64,000 nucleotides of DNA, from NCBI GenBank assembly GCA_016169945.1, contig JADLSH010000273.1, positions 1,469,001 through 1,533,000 of the forward strand, given 5' to 3'. Source of the stretch: Trachythela sp. YZ-2020. Taxonomy: Eukaryota > Cnidaria > Anthozoa > Malacalcyonacea > Clavulariidae. This document shows, in pieces, positions 21,041 to 31,549 of the stretch. The position numbers and the translations under genes were made by a program. Under the pieces are notes generated by a model, which saw nothing but the letters and a program-made list of their open reading frames with translations, made no database searches and was not told the origin of the DNA. Each line of letters begins with the position of its first letter. Within the stretch, counting starts at the first letter, position 1.

Positions 21041-22531
21041 ATGTTTCCACAAGCACATTCATCTTATCGTATTGCGAAGAAAATTGTTCGCCACCATAGC
21101 AATATTTTGTTTCTACGTTCATGCAAGTATTTTATAGTAATACCCAACGGACTACGAGCGAATAACATCTTAGCTCATACCCCCAATTCACGTTTGGCCG
21201 AAAGTTTAGCACTGAAACACAGTAGACAGTGGCTACAGTTGGCTATCAACACCCAATATGACCGTTTATCAAAGATTCGTAGTTGTGTTTTCCCGTTAAA
21301 TCAGCAAGAAGACCATGATATTACAAGACTCCGCAACTCATTAGCCGAGACAAAAGAACATCAATTTAAACAGTTACTCAACCGACAACGTACGCTTAAT
21401 AACGAGAATGAAGATGAAAACAAACCGCAAGGTTTTAAGAATCTGTCGTCAGAAACATTGGATAATCAATTTATTAAGATCTTGGAAAAAGGACCCTCAT
21501 TTGTCAATGCAGAACCAAACGATTTACCTAAACTCAGTTTGTTAGCCAAAGCTAGCCTTCAACGGGTTACCGACCAGCTCAAAGACCTAAACATATCTGA
21601 GAGTACACTAAACGAGTTTAAAGGCGGGATGGTTCGCGTGATCGAAGAAGGTAAGAAATATGGCAGCAAGATCCTTAAACGTAAGAAATTGCTCTACACT
21701 ACACCCCCCAAGAATATAATCATTACACCTAGTGATAAAACGAAACGACTCATCGCTGTAGATTCCACAAGTTATAACGACATGTTGGTAAAATCCACTA
21801 TTAAGACTGGCAACTACAAGGAACTTAAAAGATTAAACCAGCCCAGGACTGAACAAATCAACTTTAATCGTCGCCTTAACGATGTAGCTAACAAATATCA
21901 ATTTAACAACCCTAAGTTATATAAGGATCTCAAATCCACTATTTGTAGTGAACCACTTCCTTGCTCGGCCTATTGTCTACCTAAGGACCATAAAGACGGG
22001 GATTTAAAAGGTAGGCCCATACACGCAGCTACTGACACACCGGCTACTTCTCTGTCGAAATATCTAGCTAAAGCTAATTTACAACCACTCCTTAAACATG
22101 TTCCTGCCCATCTAAAAAACACCGAAGAGTTCATCGAGTTTATATCTAATGCAGACGTTGACTCAGTGCATGGATTTTGTAGTCTTGATGTTTGCAACCT
22201 ATATGGGTCAATTCCACTTGAAGATTTGAACAATGACACCCCCAGCGTTTTTACAGTTGCTACGCGTTTTTTCTCAAGACACAAATCTGACTGTGAACTT
22301 CGTGACTTGAGTAGCCATGATTTCGAACAGCTTATTAGACTTTGTATTACCAGCGATAATGTATTAATTGGTAACAAAGCTTATAAGCAGCGATCGGGCT
22401 TAGCGATGGGAAATAATCTAGCTCCTGTATTGGCTATAATTTATATGAACGCACTAGACAATCAAATTCTGGCAAAATCTAATGGTGTGCAACCATTAAA
22501 CGCTACATGGACGATTATTTTGCTTTCCTGA
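21041..22531 (+). pseudogene. Penelope-like polyprotein, N-terminal part and RT motifs up to B
   Basis: This 496-codon frame holds the PLE N-terminal region and most of the RT. Visible landmarks are PNGLRANNI early; YCLPKDHKDG and LKGRPIHAATDTPATSLSKY near 305-340; motif A SLDVCNLYGSIP near 381-392; and motif B GLAMGNNLAPVLAIIYMNAL near 451-470. The frame then runs out as ATWTIILLS-stop, while the next frame reads IKRYMDDYF at the same place. A one-base frameshift therefore separates motif B from the catalytic aspartates. The start at 21041 lies at the boundary of the 5' terminal unit; the first in-frame ATG was accepted, but the true start is uncertain. Confidence 0.85.
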
Positions 22532-23436
22532 TATCCAAAGAATTCACGGCCGATCGACTTCTTGAAATAGCTAATAGCTTAAACGACGTCATCAAATTTA
22601 CGCTCGAGTTACCCAGAGACAATCAATTACCCTTTTTGGATACCTTAGTTACGTTTAATCCCCAGGATAAAACTTTCTCTACAGCACTCTATATAAAACC
22701 TATCCATAGCCGATGTATCACACCCTGGGATAGTCATGGTTCGGTGGCGTCCAAACGAGCAGTCCTTATAGGCGAAATAAAGAGAGCTGTTAGATGTTCT
22801 ACCGATTGTGCTACCCAAAAACAATCATTGAAGCAAATAAAACAATTGTTTGTGCACAATGGTTACCCTGCCAAATTCGTCAAAGGAGTTATAAGAAGCA
22901 CCCTTTCCGACAGACACCAGAGCGACGATCAACAAGATATTATTTACCTCAAACTCCCATTTATCAATGAAGAATATAAACGACGGGCCTTAGGAGTGTT
23001 AAACCGATCGCGTATAAAGAATGTTAAAATACACTTTGTTAATGGCAGATTATTATCAAAAGTGTTTGGCCCGCCGAAGAATAAACAAAACTGCCCACGT
23101 AACTGCGAAACATGTAAATTAGCCACCAAACCGAATCGCTGCTTGAAGAAGAATGTCATTTACGAAATTAAGTGTGTAACATGCGGAACCATCTACATAG
23201 GAGAGACTAGCAGAACAATAGGAACACGAATTAAAGAACATTTAACAATGGAGAAGCAAACTGTGTTTAAACATTTATCATCACATAAGAATCGTAAAGG
23301 AAATAAGATCACTTGGAGGATTTTGCATTCAAATATCCGAAATGACGAGGAACGAAGATATATAGAGGCTTTTGAAATACAGAACCAACCTGAAGACATT
23401 ATGAACGGTTGTGTTGGGAGAACAATTTGTATATAG
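22492..23436 (+). pseudogene. Penelope-like polyprotein, catalytic RT motif and GIY-YIG endonuclease
   Basis: The frame carries the RT active site YMDDYF at its start, then NQLPFLDTLVTF, which is typical of PLE RT thumb-proximal sequence. A Cys-rich linker CPRNCETCKLA follows, and then the GIY-YIG nuclease: IYEIKCVTCGTIYIGETSRT, RIKEHL and RRYIEAFEI, with the probable catalytic arginine and glutamate (about residues 222-300 from the ATG at 22507). The coding region ends at 23436. The nuclease nicks target DNA to prime cDNA synthesis. Together with 21041-22531 the protein is complete apart from one frameshift, so this copy is young. Confidence 0.88.
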
Positions 23437-23643
23437 ATAGATTTTAACTTAGTATTTTATATAGAAACTGTGTTTAACCTATAGAATTTATAATGTTCCC
23501 TAAAGTAGAATTATATCCTAAAACAACTTATTACTAATGCATGATTAGTATTTTATTACTTCCGTTTATAATAGAACTAAGCTAGAATTTGTAATTAGAC
23601 ACGCCTGTATATACACTAGGATCTTAATATTGCTACTAACCAT

Positions 23644-23679
23644 TCCACTGAAGAAGCCTTGACCGGCGAAACGTTTGGA
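23644..23679 (+). ncRNA. Hammerhead-like ribozyme motif in the 3' PLE unit
   Basis: This is identical in sequence to the motif at 20937-20972: stem I TCCA/TGGA, CTGAAGA at 23648-23654 and GAAA at 23668-23671. With the upstream copy it would cut a unit-length RNA of about 2.7 kb containing the whole coding region, which is the expected geometry for processing PLE transcripts. Confidence 0.6.
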
Positions 23680-24040
23680 TATTAACAAATAAATAGTTAA
23701 TTTTATGTCTGAAGAAATCAATACAACAAGTTCATATATATATATATATATTTCTAAAATTCATCTTGTTGTTGTTGTTCACTGAAGAATGTCTATTTTT
23801 GTATTATACAATATTATGCTTGTGTGATCTGCAAAATGTTAATGGTTTATAACAATTAATTAATATAGCAATTACATATGTGCACAGTGGCGTAAAGTCT
23901 TTAAGTTTTGCGTATTCAAAGTTAGAAAATATTTTAAGGAGTATACTTGGATAATTGCGCATTTGGAGTTTTTAATTAGGTTATTTCTATACAAATCGAT
24001 TAGTATTTAAATTTGAACATTTTTGGGACTTCGCTAGTCG

Positions 24041-25699
24041 ATGGCACGTTTTCGAAGGACGCGAAGCTCACAAGAAGAGCAAAGCCTGCTCGAAAAAGCC
24101 ACTCCCGCTAGTACACGATATGCGACGAAGTGGGCTGTTAAAATTTTTAACGAATGGAGAGGTTCTAGAGAGAAAAAGGAAGTTAATAGTGAAGACAGTT
24201 TGCAAAATGACGATGTGGGCTCAATTATTCAAGCATTAACGACATCACTGCAAGATATATGAATACAGCATCCCTTCCTTTTGGTTGACAAAGTTCGTCG
24301 GAGAAGTGGCAAATTCAGACGGGAAGCGGTACCCAGCACGTACTTTGTATTGCATCGTCTCAGGCTTAAATCGGTATCTCTCTGAAGTCAAAGAAAGTGA
24401 GACGGTAAATGTTTTGGACAAGAAAGACAGAAGGTACAGTATGCCTATAATTATGCTTGTCCGTGTTAACGACAATTGGGTTAGTTTTTATGTGTGACGA
24501 GAGTACGAGACTTAGTAAAAGCTAATGAATCTTTATTGTTGGTTTTATTGTAGGTTCATATACGGTTTCAAAAAGCATTAGATGCTGAAATGAAAGACGC
24601 GACGGCCTGTGGCGTTGATGTGGGCTGCAAGAAGAAAGTACGGAACGAAATTACAGAGGAAGAGGAAATTGTTCTTTGGAAAAAGAAGCTACTTGGACAA
24701 TATACAGCCGAATCGCTAATGCACACATTGTATTTTTGCAACGGAATGTTTTTCGGGATACGGGCTGGGGAACACCGACTGCTGCGGTTGAAGAACTTTT
24801 CATTGTCGGATCATTGCATCGTGTTTAATGAAAGCATGTCGAAGACTTTTCATGGTGGTTTAAACGATCTTAAGTATACCCCTCGTAATGTAGAGCACGA
24901 GTGTCATATGGTAGGAGAAAAATATGAACATTGTTTGGTATCGTTGTATAAATTGTACTTCAGTATAACATTGAGAAATTAGCGGAGCAAAAGCAAGCGT
25001 TTTACTTTAGACCTTACCGGGATAAAACAGTGTTTCGTTATGAGAATAGTGTTGTGGGGATGAATACGCTGAACAGTATTCTTCCTGAAAAGCTTTTCGG
25101 AAGGGCTGGTTTGGAAAAGAAGACCGCTCATATAGTCTGAGAGTGACTTCCGCAACTCGTCTGTATCAAAATTCTATTTATTTATTTATTTATTTTTAAT
25201 AACTTAAATATTGACAAGTTTAACTTTCACGAGCTTATTGCTCCATTTAGTTCTATTTTATTTATTTATTTATTTTTTACAAACTTAGCCATTAGACAGG
25301 TTAACCCTACAGAGCTTATTGCTCCATTTACAGGGTTCCTATTAATGATAAACAGACTCGCGAGCGAACTGGTCACAAATCGAACGCTTTACAGAGGTAC
25401 GAGAGACCGTGTAAAGAACAAATTAGCCGAGTGAGTGAATGTCTTGGAGTTCCTAAGCAATTGAATTCGTCAGTAAACGTTGAAGCGCGAGAGAACGAGA
25501 AGGCAGAACAAGATGAAACAGGGGAGTCCGCGAGAGCAGTTTAGGCGGGTTTCATTGTGATGTTTCAGACGAAGTTTTGGCTAGTATTGATGAGGTTTCT
25601 TCCCAAAAATATGAGTGCGATATACCTGCTAGTAAAGTCAATTGTATTGTAAGACCAGTGTTTAAAAATTGTAGTGTGACGATTAACTATGGAAAATAA
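24041..25699 (+). pseudogene. Crypton/DUF3504-type tyrosine recombinase, broken
   Basis: Plus-strand pieces in order: RYATKWAVKIFNEWR (24110-24155), a two-base frameshift near 24258, then PFWLTKFVGEVANSDGKRYP and SGLNRYLSE. A possible GT-AG intron runs from about 24432 to 24552. Next come FQKALDAEMKDATACG, EEEEIVLWKKKLLG and IRAGEHRLLRLKNFSLS, then FYFRPYRDKTVFRYE and GLEKKTAH. A frameshift precedes SLRVTSATRLYQNS. An inserted repeat follows (25160-25335), then RERTGHKSNALQRYERP, a catalytic-box word of tyrosine recombinases, and finally FKNCSVTINYG-stop ending at 25699. The order matches DUF3504 proteins (ZMYM/QRICH1-like and Cryptons), which derive from YR transposases. Several frameshifts make this copy a pseudogene. 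Confidence 0.75.
25160..25335. repeat. Tandem pair of about 90 bp inserted in the recombinase pseudogene
   Basis: Two units each run ATTTTATTTATTTATTTA, AAACTTA-like, ATTGACAnGTTAA-like and GAGCTTATTGCTCCATTTA (about 25163-25250 and 25255-25332). The pair separates YQNS from NDKQTRERTGH, so it interrupts the recombinase catalytic region. The ATTT tracts and repetition suggest a short retroelement 3' end or SINE-like insertion. Confidence 0.55.
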
Positions 25700-25915
25700 A
25701 GTGTATTTGCAGTTTTTGTGTGAATTCTGTACTGTGCTGGTGTTTATTATAAAAATACATGTACCTTTATTACGTATAAATGTACATGTGATCTATATAC
25801 GCATAATAAATAATAATGGTACGGTCTTTATCACGATATAAATGCCTGTGCATGTGACCAATTTTGAGAAATTTCATTGGCCAATTAACTCATGACTAAT
25901 TAATGAATTTTAGAA

Positions 25916-26026
25916 GTAATATTTACAAACCGAGTGAGAGGGCTTTATCATTGTTTAAAGACGCTCGCCTACGGCTCGCGTCTTTAAACAATGATAAAGC
26001 CCTCTCACTCGGTTTGTAAATATTAC
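25916..26026. repeat. Perfect 49-bp inverted repeat with 13-base loop
   Basis: Arm 25916-25964 (starting GTAATATTTACAAACCGAGT, ending TTTAAAGACGC) is exactly complementary to 25978-26026, around the loop TCGCCTACGGCTC. The loop itself contains GCC-TAC-GGC and extends the stem with mismatches. It has no coding potential. The perfection of the arms implies recent origin or gene conversion. Confidence 0.9.
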
Positions 26027-26180
26027 ATATAATCTCCTACCCGCCTGCTGTGCGGTAACTTCAATAAAAGATCATACAAAAGAAGTGCAGAGGCTTCGAA
26101 TACTAGTAGGGAAATGGAGGGAACGACGCAAAGAGATAATTATTCAATAATTATATTAATTGATACAATATCCTACATAC

Positions 26181-26303
26181 CAATACATTTTGTTCCATCA
26201 TATGTGAATCCTTTCTCACATATGCACTCGTAAGAACCCCGGGTATTCTTGCACGAGTCAAAACTCGTAAGATTGCATGGAGTTGATGCGCATTCATCGA
26301 TAT
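26181..26303 (-). CDS. Calcium-binding EGF-like exon
   Basis: The minus-strand exon lies between acceptor TGTTTAG (AG at 26305-26304) and donor ATTG|GTATGT. It is 123 nt, phase 1-1, and encodes (D)IDECASTPCNLTSFDSCKN, then TRGSYECICEKGFTYDGTKC. The D-I-D-E-C start, six cysteines, the N-x-x-G-S-Y/F motif and C-x-C are diagnostic of a calcium-binding EGF domain (class with beta-hydroxylation-type N/aromatic positions). Such exons are shuffled units in extracellular matrix or receptor proteins such as fibrillin-, notch- or SCUBE-like genes. It probably forms one gene with the exons at 27860 and 31666. Confidence 0.85.
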
Positions 26304-27859
26304 CTAAACAAAACAGTCAAAGAGAAATTATATTATTATACAAAAAATAAAAAGAACAAGAGATATTTCATGCAACAGATTAATAGTCTTGTTGTCAATA
26401 GGAACATGTAGAGTATAAATTAATATTTTCTGTTTTGTGTCAGGTAGGCGTCGGTCATATATCACGGCGACATACTTCGTAATGCTAATCTATATTATAG
26501 CTGCAGCCCTATAGTTTTTATGCCTGGTTTTATTTCGGAAAACGCGGGCGGTAAAATGCACTAAAATTGGGCTACGCTGCTTGCAAGAAGCGTACGTATA
26601 ATCGGCTATTCAAAATGTTTGAAAATCGAATTCGATTTCCAAGCAATTCAATTTCGAATTGAACTTATTACATTTATAACTCTGGTTATTTTTTATTTCA
26701 TTTTGACAAAACATAGGGTACAATATTCTGGTAGTCGGAAACTTTAAGGACAAAACATCGAGCATATAGAGGCAAATTCCGCTCATTATAATGCCGATAA
26801 ATGTAACGAACATTAACATTTGAAATTTAGAACATTTTAAGGCGGTCATATAAAACTTCTCTATTTAGCTGAACGCAAGTGTCCATCTACTTTGAACTTA
26901 TAGTCCTTGCTTGCTGGAACGAAAAGGTTTCCAGAGTCTTTCATTTGCGATAAAATACGCATAAAATGCTCAGATTTTCTTAAAGTCGGCTACTCTGCAA
27001 TTTTTGATGATTCAATCAATAATGTAGCTATATATTTTACTGCAGTTTTCACGTTAATTTAGGAGCTCAAATAGATGTCCTAAAGACAGCAGTTTTTAGA
27101 ATAATAATGTATAGCAATTATCGTTAAGGTTATGAAGTTCAGTGTTATTGATGCAAAGTTCCTATAATAAACCACTATACCTGTCTCTCATTCTACCTAC
27201 TTAACCACTAAAAAACTTGATCATGGAGATGTTGTTATTACCAAAACCGCAGATGCTTCCTCTCGCGCGAAGAACGTGTCATGTTCTCGTGTCAAAACAT
27301 TCAGGAATGCGACTACACTCCTGTACGTGCTTATATTAATATTGTAAAAATGTAAACTATATTATTAGCTAATCGGAGCACAACTGCCCGCGGAACAATC
27401 GCCACTCCTAAAATGTTGAATTCCTGAAGTTTTAAGGCGAAAACATGACACGTATTTACGCGCGAGAGGAGCATCCGCGGTTTTTGTAATATCGTCATTA
27501 CACTACACAACCGCCCACGCAAATCACGGAAGTCGCCCAAAGTGACTTGATCATTCGATGCCGGAAGCACATCATAACGAGATAAGAAATTTTCTATCAA
27601 ATTTTCAATTAATTTAAAGGAACCCTTTCACATATTGGCTCTGATAAAGATCCGGGATATTTATTGAATTATCATTAATGGGTTTTGAAGGACCATCTCA
27701 GCTTTTTATTTCAAGAAAAAAGGTCATCATTTTTCTCAGTCATTTAGTAGTTTTTGACCAGCTCGAGCAATCGATAAAGTCGCACGAGCGCGATAAATTC
27801 CTTCGCTTTGAAGCATACGATAACTAATATCTGTTGAACAAATAGAACGAATTACTTAC

Positions 27860-27991
27860 CAACGCATTCAGTGCCATTTGAAGCAAATCCCTTAGCACAT
27901 CCACATTTGCAAGATCCTTCGGTGTTGATGCACTTTTTGCCATCTGAATATTTACAACCACAGAACGGGGATGATTGGCATTCATCAATAT
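27860..27991 (-). CDS. Atypical calcium-binding EGF-like exon
   Basis: Acceptor GTTGATAG precedes 27991, and the donor after GTTG is GTAAGT. The exon is 132 nt, phase 1-1, matching its neighbours. It encodes (D)IDECQSSPFCGCKYSDGKKC, then INTEGSCKCGCAKGFASNGT and EC. The IDEC start and the C-terminal half fit cbEGF. However, it has eight cysteines rather than six (extra Cys in FCGC and in CKCGC) and lacks the aromatic residue after INTEGS. It may be a variant domain with an added disulphide. Confidence 0.8.
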
Positions 27992-27999
27992 CTATCAAC

Positions 28000-29240
28000 A
28001 AGTATTAACAAACCATAACATGCTATACTAATAATACATTGCAATGATTGAGAAAAGATGTCATGATATTCTAATATTACTGAAATCGAATTAGTACACA
28101 ATCTCTGAAACTGTCTGAGACTTTAAGTTCAATCAGAAAAACTTTACCTAAAACAAAACCAGCAAAATTACCCTAGCAACCAAAGTGAAAAACTGACCGC
28201 GGATGTTCAATTATTTTACAATAAAACATTGGATTGTCTAATTTGAGCGGGGCGCTGCAAGGTTACGGATAAGAGGCGTGAGTTACGTTGAAATAGCGGG
28301 TTATTACATTTCGCTGGGATAATTTGTTCGCGGGAAACATTCGCTTGTAGCCAATTTATACAAAAATCGAAATCAGAGAAATTGTTTTTATTAAAGTGGA
28401 GAACAACAAAGTGACAGCAACTGTTGCTTTGTATTTAGAATATCGGCATTTATCCCATGGAATGGACACTATCAGTATGACAGGGTACGAACCTTGCCGA
28501 AAACTTTTATTCAACAGAAGTATATTGCAATAAATATTAAAAAGCAAGGCCAGTTTAAAGGAGGTGCCAGGAAACCGGAAAAGTTCTTACCAGTATATAT
28601 AGCTGTCATGAATAAGAGATAGTCAAGTTATATTCTGGTCAACACCTTACTGCTTGAGATGTCTTACAAGCAAAAAGATATTTTATGACATTTTCGTCTC
28701 ACGTTTGATGGTATTTAATGAAATGTTTGTGATGGTTTTGTATATTTTATCTCTTGTGTTGTTCAATAATGGGAGGTAAATATGAGACTTACATGTTTTC
28801 AACTATTCTTACCTCAAAACATACAAATAGATCGCATTATATGTTCCCTTTATATCACTCATATATATATTACTCGGAAACAGTGACTTAGAGGTGGTTT
28901 GAAGATATGCAAATAATGCATTTGTGTTTTAAAATATATTTAACGTGCAAACTTACATAAAAGAGCTGTTATATGGGAAATTTTATCATTATAACCTACC
29001 AGCAAGCACCAATGATTTTGAAATATTAATTCAATTTACAAAACGACTCATGTTTAGTCATTGAAAACAGCAGTCAGCTTAAACGTTGATGGTATTTTCG
29101 ATGACTTAAACACACATTGAATACTCAAAACAAAGTATGAACAAAATAGGGAAATCATATTACAAAATATATTAACATGGAAACAATGTCGCAAAATATG
29201 AACTGGAGAAATTATGAAACAAAGTATGAGGTGAGGGGTA
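28000..29240. other. Intronic or intergenic, no feature recognised
   Basis: AT-rich sequence between the second EGF exon and the Penelope-like relic. Only short chance frames are seen. The stretches 26560-27850 and 23760-24040 likewise show nothing that could be supported. Confidence 0.4.
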
Positions 29241-29246
29241 GAATAT

Positions 29247-29567
29247 CTATCCATATCTGCTGATGGCAGGCATGGGCAGATAATAGTTAAATGTATAATA
29301 AAAGCTCATTGATGTCGAAATGAGTTGAATGGTGCCAAGTCGATAAAGGAGACGCATTTCTTGTCTCTTCCGGCTACCATTGCTATCTGAAATGGGACAG
29401 AGAGTTCGAATGTTCATGTCCGAAAAACTGTGATCTCCAGTATTGAAATGTTTGGCAACAGGCTGTTTAGCATCGTCAGTAACAGCATGACTATGCTCAC
29501 CAAACCTTGTCCTTAAACATCTTCCCGTTTCACCAATGTAGCACAAGTGAAACGGTGCTTGATGCAT
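29247..29567 (-). pseudogene. GIY-YIG fragment of a second Penelope-like family
   Basis: The minus frame reads HLCYIGETGRCLRTRFGEH, KQPVAKHFNTGDHSFSDM and RKRQEMRLLYRLGTIQ. The Y-I-G-E-T-G-R-x-L-x-x-R-x-x-E-H signature with a downstream E in a helix is the GIY-YIG nuclease of Penelope-like elements. It is clearly a different family from the element at 21-23 kb. The reverse transcriptase part is missing upstream, so this is a 5'-truncated relic inside an apparent intron of the EGF gene. Confidence 0.75.
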
Positions 29568-29667
29568 ACTTAGTCTTAGATATGGGAACCGAAATAGTAG
29601 TTGAAGAATATATGAACTTACATATTCTGTATTGCACTACGCGACAAGGAAACCATTAGGTGACGGG

Positions 29668-29745
29668 CAGTGACGTAGCCAGGATTTTCTGTCAAGGGGG
29701 CCCCAAAAAAGTACTAGGGGGGGGGGCAACATACCTACGTCACTG
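29668..29745. mobile_element. 78-bp hAT-type MITE with perfect 8-bp target duplication
   Basis: It begins CAGTGACGTAG (29668-29678) and ends CTACGTCACTG (29735-29745), a perfect 11-bp TIR. It is flanked by GTGACGGG at 29660-29667 and 29746-29753. The interior is G-rich. The 8-bp duplication and TIR identify a hAT-derived miniature element; its unbroken repeats indicate a fairly recent insertion. Confidence 0.85.
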
Positions 29746-29879
29746 GTGACGGGAAGTTCTGTGGTAGGGAGCTATGGATGGGGTTGCACGGATATTTTCA
29801 CTTTATCGGAGAGAGACTAAGGAGCTATCGGTCGAAGATGTTGTTTAAGTTTTCAAGTAGATTGATCCTAAGGACCCGA

Positions 29880-30500
29880 AGCTTATTGACCTGGTAATAG
29901 ACTGCTATTATCTGGGGTTAACAAAACTCTCATACAGAGGCATTTGCGAGCAGAACCAAAACTCAATTTACAACGTGCGTTGGAAATTGCCGTGGGGATG
30001 GAAACTGCTGCAAAATACGTGGGTGACCTCAAAGGTGACGCAATATAGAAGCACACCCCGATTAATCAATTATAGAATAGAACGAAGAATGATTTGATTT
30101 CGTATTTGTTTCCGTTGTGGAACCTTAACCTATCGAAGCAAGACCAAAAGACACCGAAGAAGATTCAAAACAAGCCGAATCTGCAAGTGAATAGAATAGA
30201 TCAAGTTAAAAGTCTGACAGATGAGACACATAATTTATTCAACGTATCAAACCGATCGACACAAGTATCGCCATATCGGAAGAAATTCAACGTGAATGGC
30301 CAAAATGTTCCATGAAAATCGATACGAGAGCCTCGTTTTCGGGAATAAACCGTGCAACATACAAATGTCTTTGCCAAGGTAACGAAAAGCTGGTATTTAA
30401 AGAGAGGTCTAGGTCTATTGTGATCTGTAGATGTTACGGTGAAATATGGTAACCATCGAATACCACTGTACGTGTTAGCCGGTACGTGAGGTAACTTGGA
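29880..30500 (+). pseudogene. Ty3/Gypsy-like gag-protease relic
   Basis: No long frame survives, but ordered pieces are readable. LIQRHLRAEPKLNLQRALEI, then AVGMETAAK (29929-30020), resembles the C-terminal capsid helix of Gypsy-type gag. RICFRCG (about 30101-30120) is the start of a zinc knuckle. MKIDTRASFS (about 30311-30340) matches the aspartic protease active-site region, with the glycine of DTGAS changed to arginine. VTVKYGNHRIPLYVLAG (30434-30484) is the following protease strand. Stops and frameshifts lie between them. No LTR or primer-binding site could be fixed. Confidence 0.6.
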
Positions 30501-30536
30501 TGAAGAGCCATGTAACAATGGAAATGCCAAATATAC

Positions 30537-30537
<1 letters not shown>

Positions 30538-30570
<33 letters not shown>
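30538..30570. repeat. ATT microsatellite
   Basis: About ten or eleven uninterrupted ATT units follow the Gypsy-like relic. The next 800 bp (30590-31375) shows no recognisable gene. It ends in an A-rich tract with TAAAAT units (31380-31410) that could be the 3' tail of an unidentified retroelement. Confidence 0.85.
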
Positions 30571-30571
<1 letters not shown>

Positions 30572-31549
30572 TGGGTGGCAAAGACGTTCGACACCTGTGC
30601 TATATGAAATTAAAAAAATGAGTTTCTTATTGAAAAAGACGAGTTGGGTTGAATCGTTGTAATAAAGCAAAGAAATCTCTTAACCCGATGACAAAACGAT
30701 CAGTATCTACAACCCTGATGACCCGAGAACGTTTAAGTCTGTCTATGTGAAATGTCACACAACTCGTCCACTACGGCACTTATTATCAAAATCATGTTGT
30801 TAGCTCAATTGAACTGCATGGTGGTCGCTTCCCCTTATTGCGTAGCCGTATGCAACTGTCATTCTATATTGCGAATGTCATTCTATTTTATGTATCTACT
30901 TCCATCCGAATAGCATCCTGGTGGTTGTGTTCGGTGTGCGTAGTGGGGGGTAGAGCGGCCATTAATCTCTTTATATATCTTTCTCGATATATGATCAAAC
31001 TTCATTGCTCCAAATTACTCTCATTATAATCAGGTCATGAGTCCAGCTTTTCGTTGTGAGTTAAATTCAGGTTCGAGTTTATAGGTTTAGTTTTTCAATC
31101 AATAGTCAAGTCTGAACCTTCATTAATTTTGTTCATGTAGCGAGAAATCGTTAAGAATATGTCGTTTGTTGTTTCACTTTGTGGCCTGTTAATTTGTTTG
31201 CTCGTTTGTCTGTCTGTCAGACTATTACGTACTGTGTCTAAATTCTGTTACGTCTGTGTAAGTTTATGTTATGTCGTATGCATGTTGTGGAATCCCGTTA
31301 TTGGAGATTTTATCTCTGTGTGGTCATTCCAGCCATTGTGTGTAATTCATGTTTAGTGTATATTTACTGTAAATAATGGCAAACTAATAAAATAAAATTA
31401 AAATAAAATAAAATAGAAAGACAATGTCGCGTACAAATGAATAATTATAAGCTAAGGAAAAGGCCAGAGTACAGCTTTGCTATGCTTAATTACGAAATAT
31501 ATTTAGAAATGCCATAATATAATTTTCCAATATATATATATATACAATC

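Larger units (their letters stand above)
19840..23745 (+). mobile_element. Penelope-like retroelement composite with an inverted 5' partial copy
   Basis: Order: inverted partial unit 19840-20524 (minus); direct 5' terminal unit 20525-21060; coding region 21041-23436; 3' terminal unit 23437-23735. The two direct units are nearly identical (for example both contain GAATTTATAATGTTCCCTAA and AACCATTCCACTGAAGAAGC). The inverted unit meets the direct unit head to head at 20524/20525, at different points of the GIY-YIG coding region. This pseudo-LTR arrangement with an inverted 5' piece is characteristic of Penelope-like elements. Both outer ends abut TA tracts (19820-19840 and 23735-23752). Confidence 0.9.

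Noticed and set aside
21970..22377. Minus-strand 135-codon frame inside the Penelope-like RT
   Set aside because: Antisense shadow; the plus frame carries recognisable RT motifs A and B.
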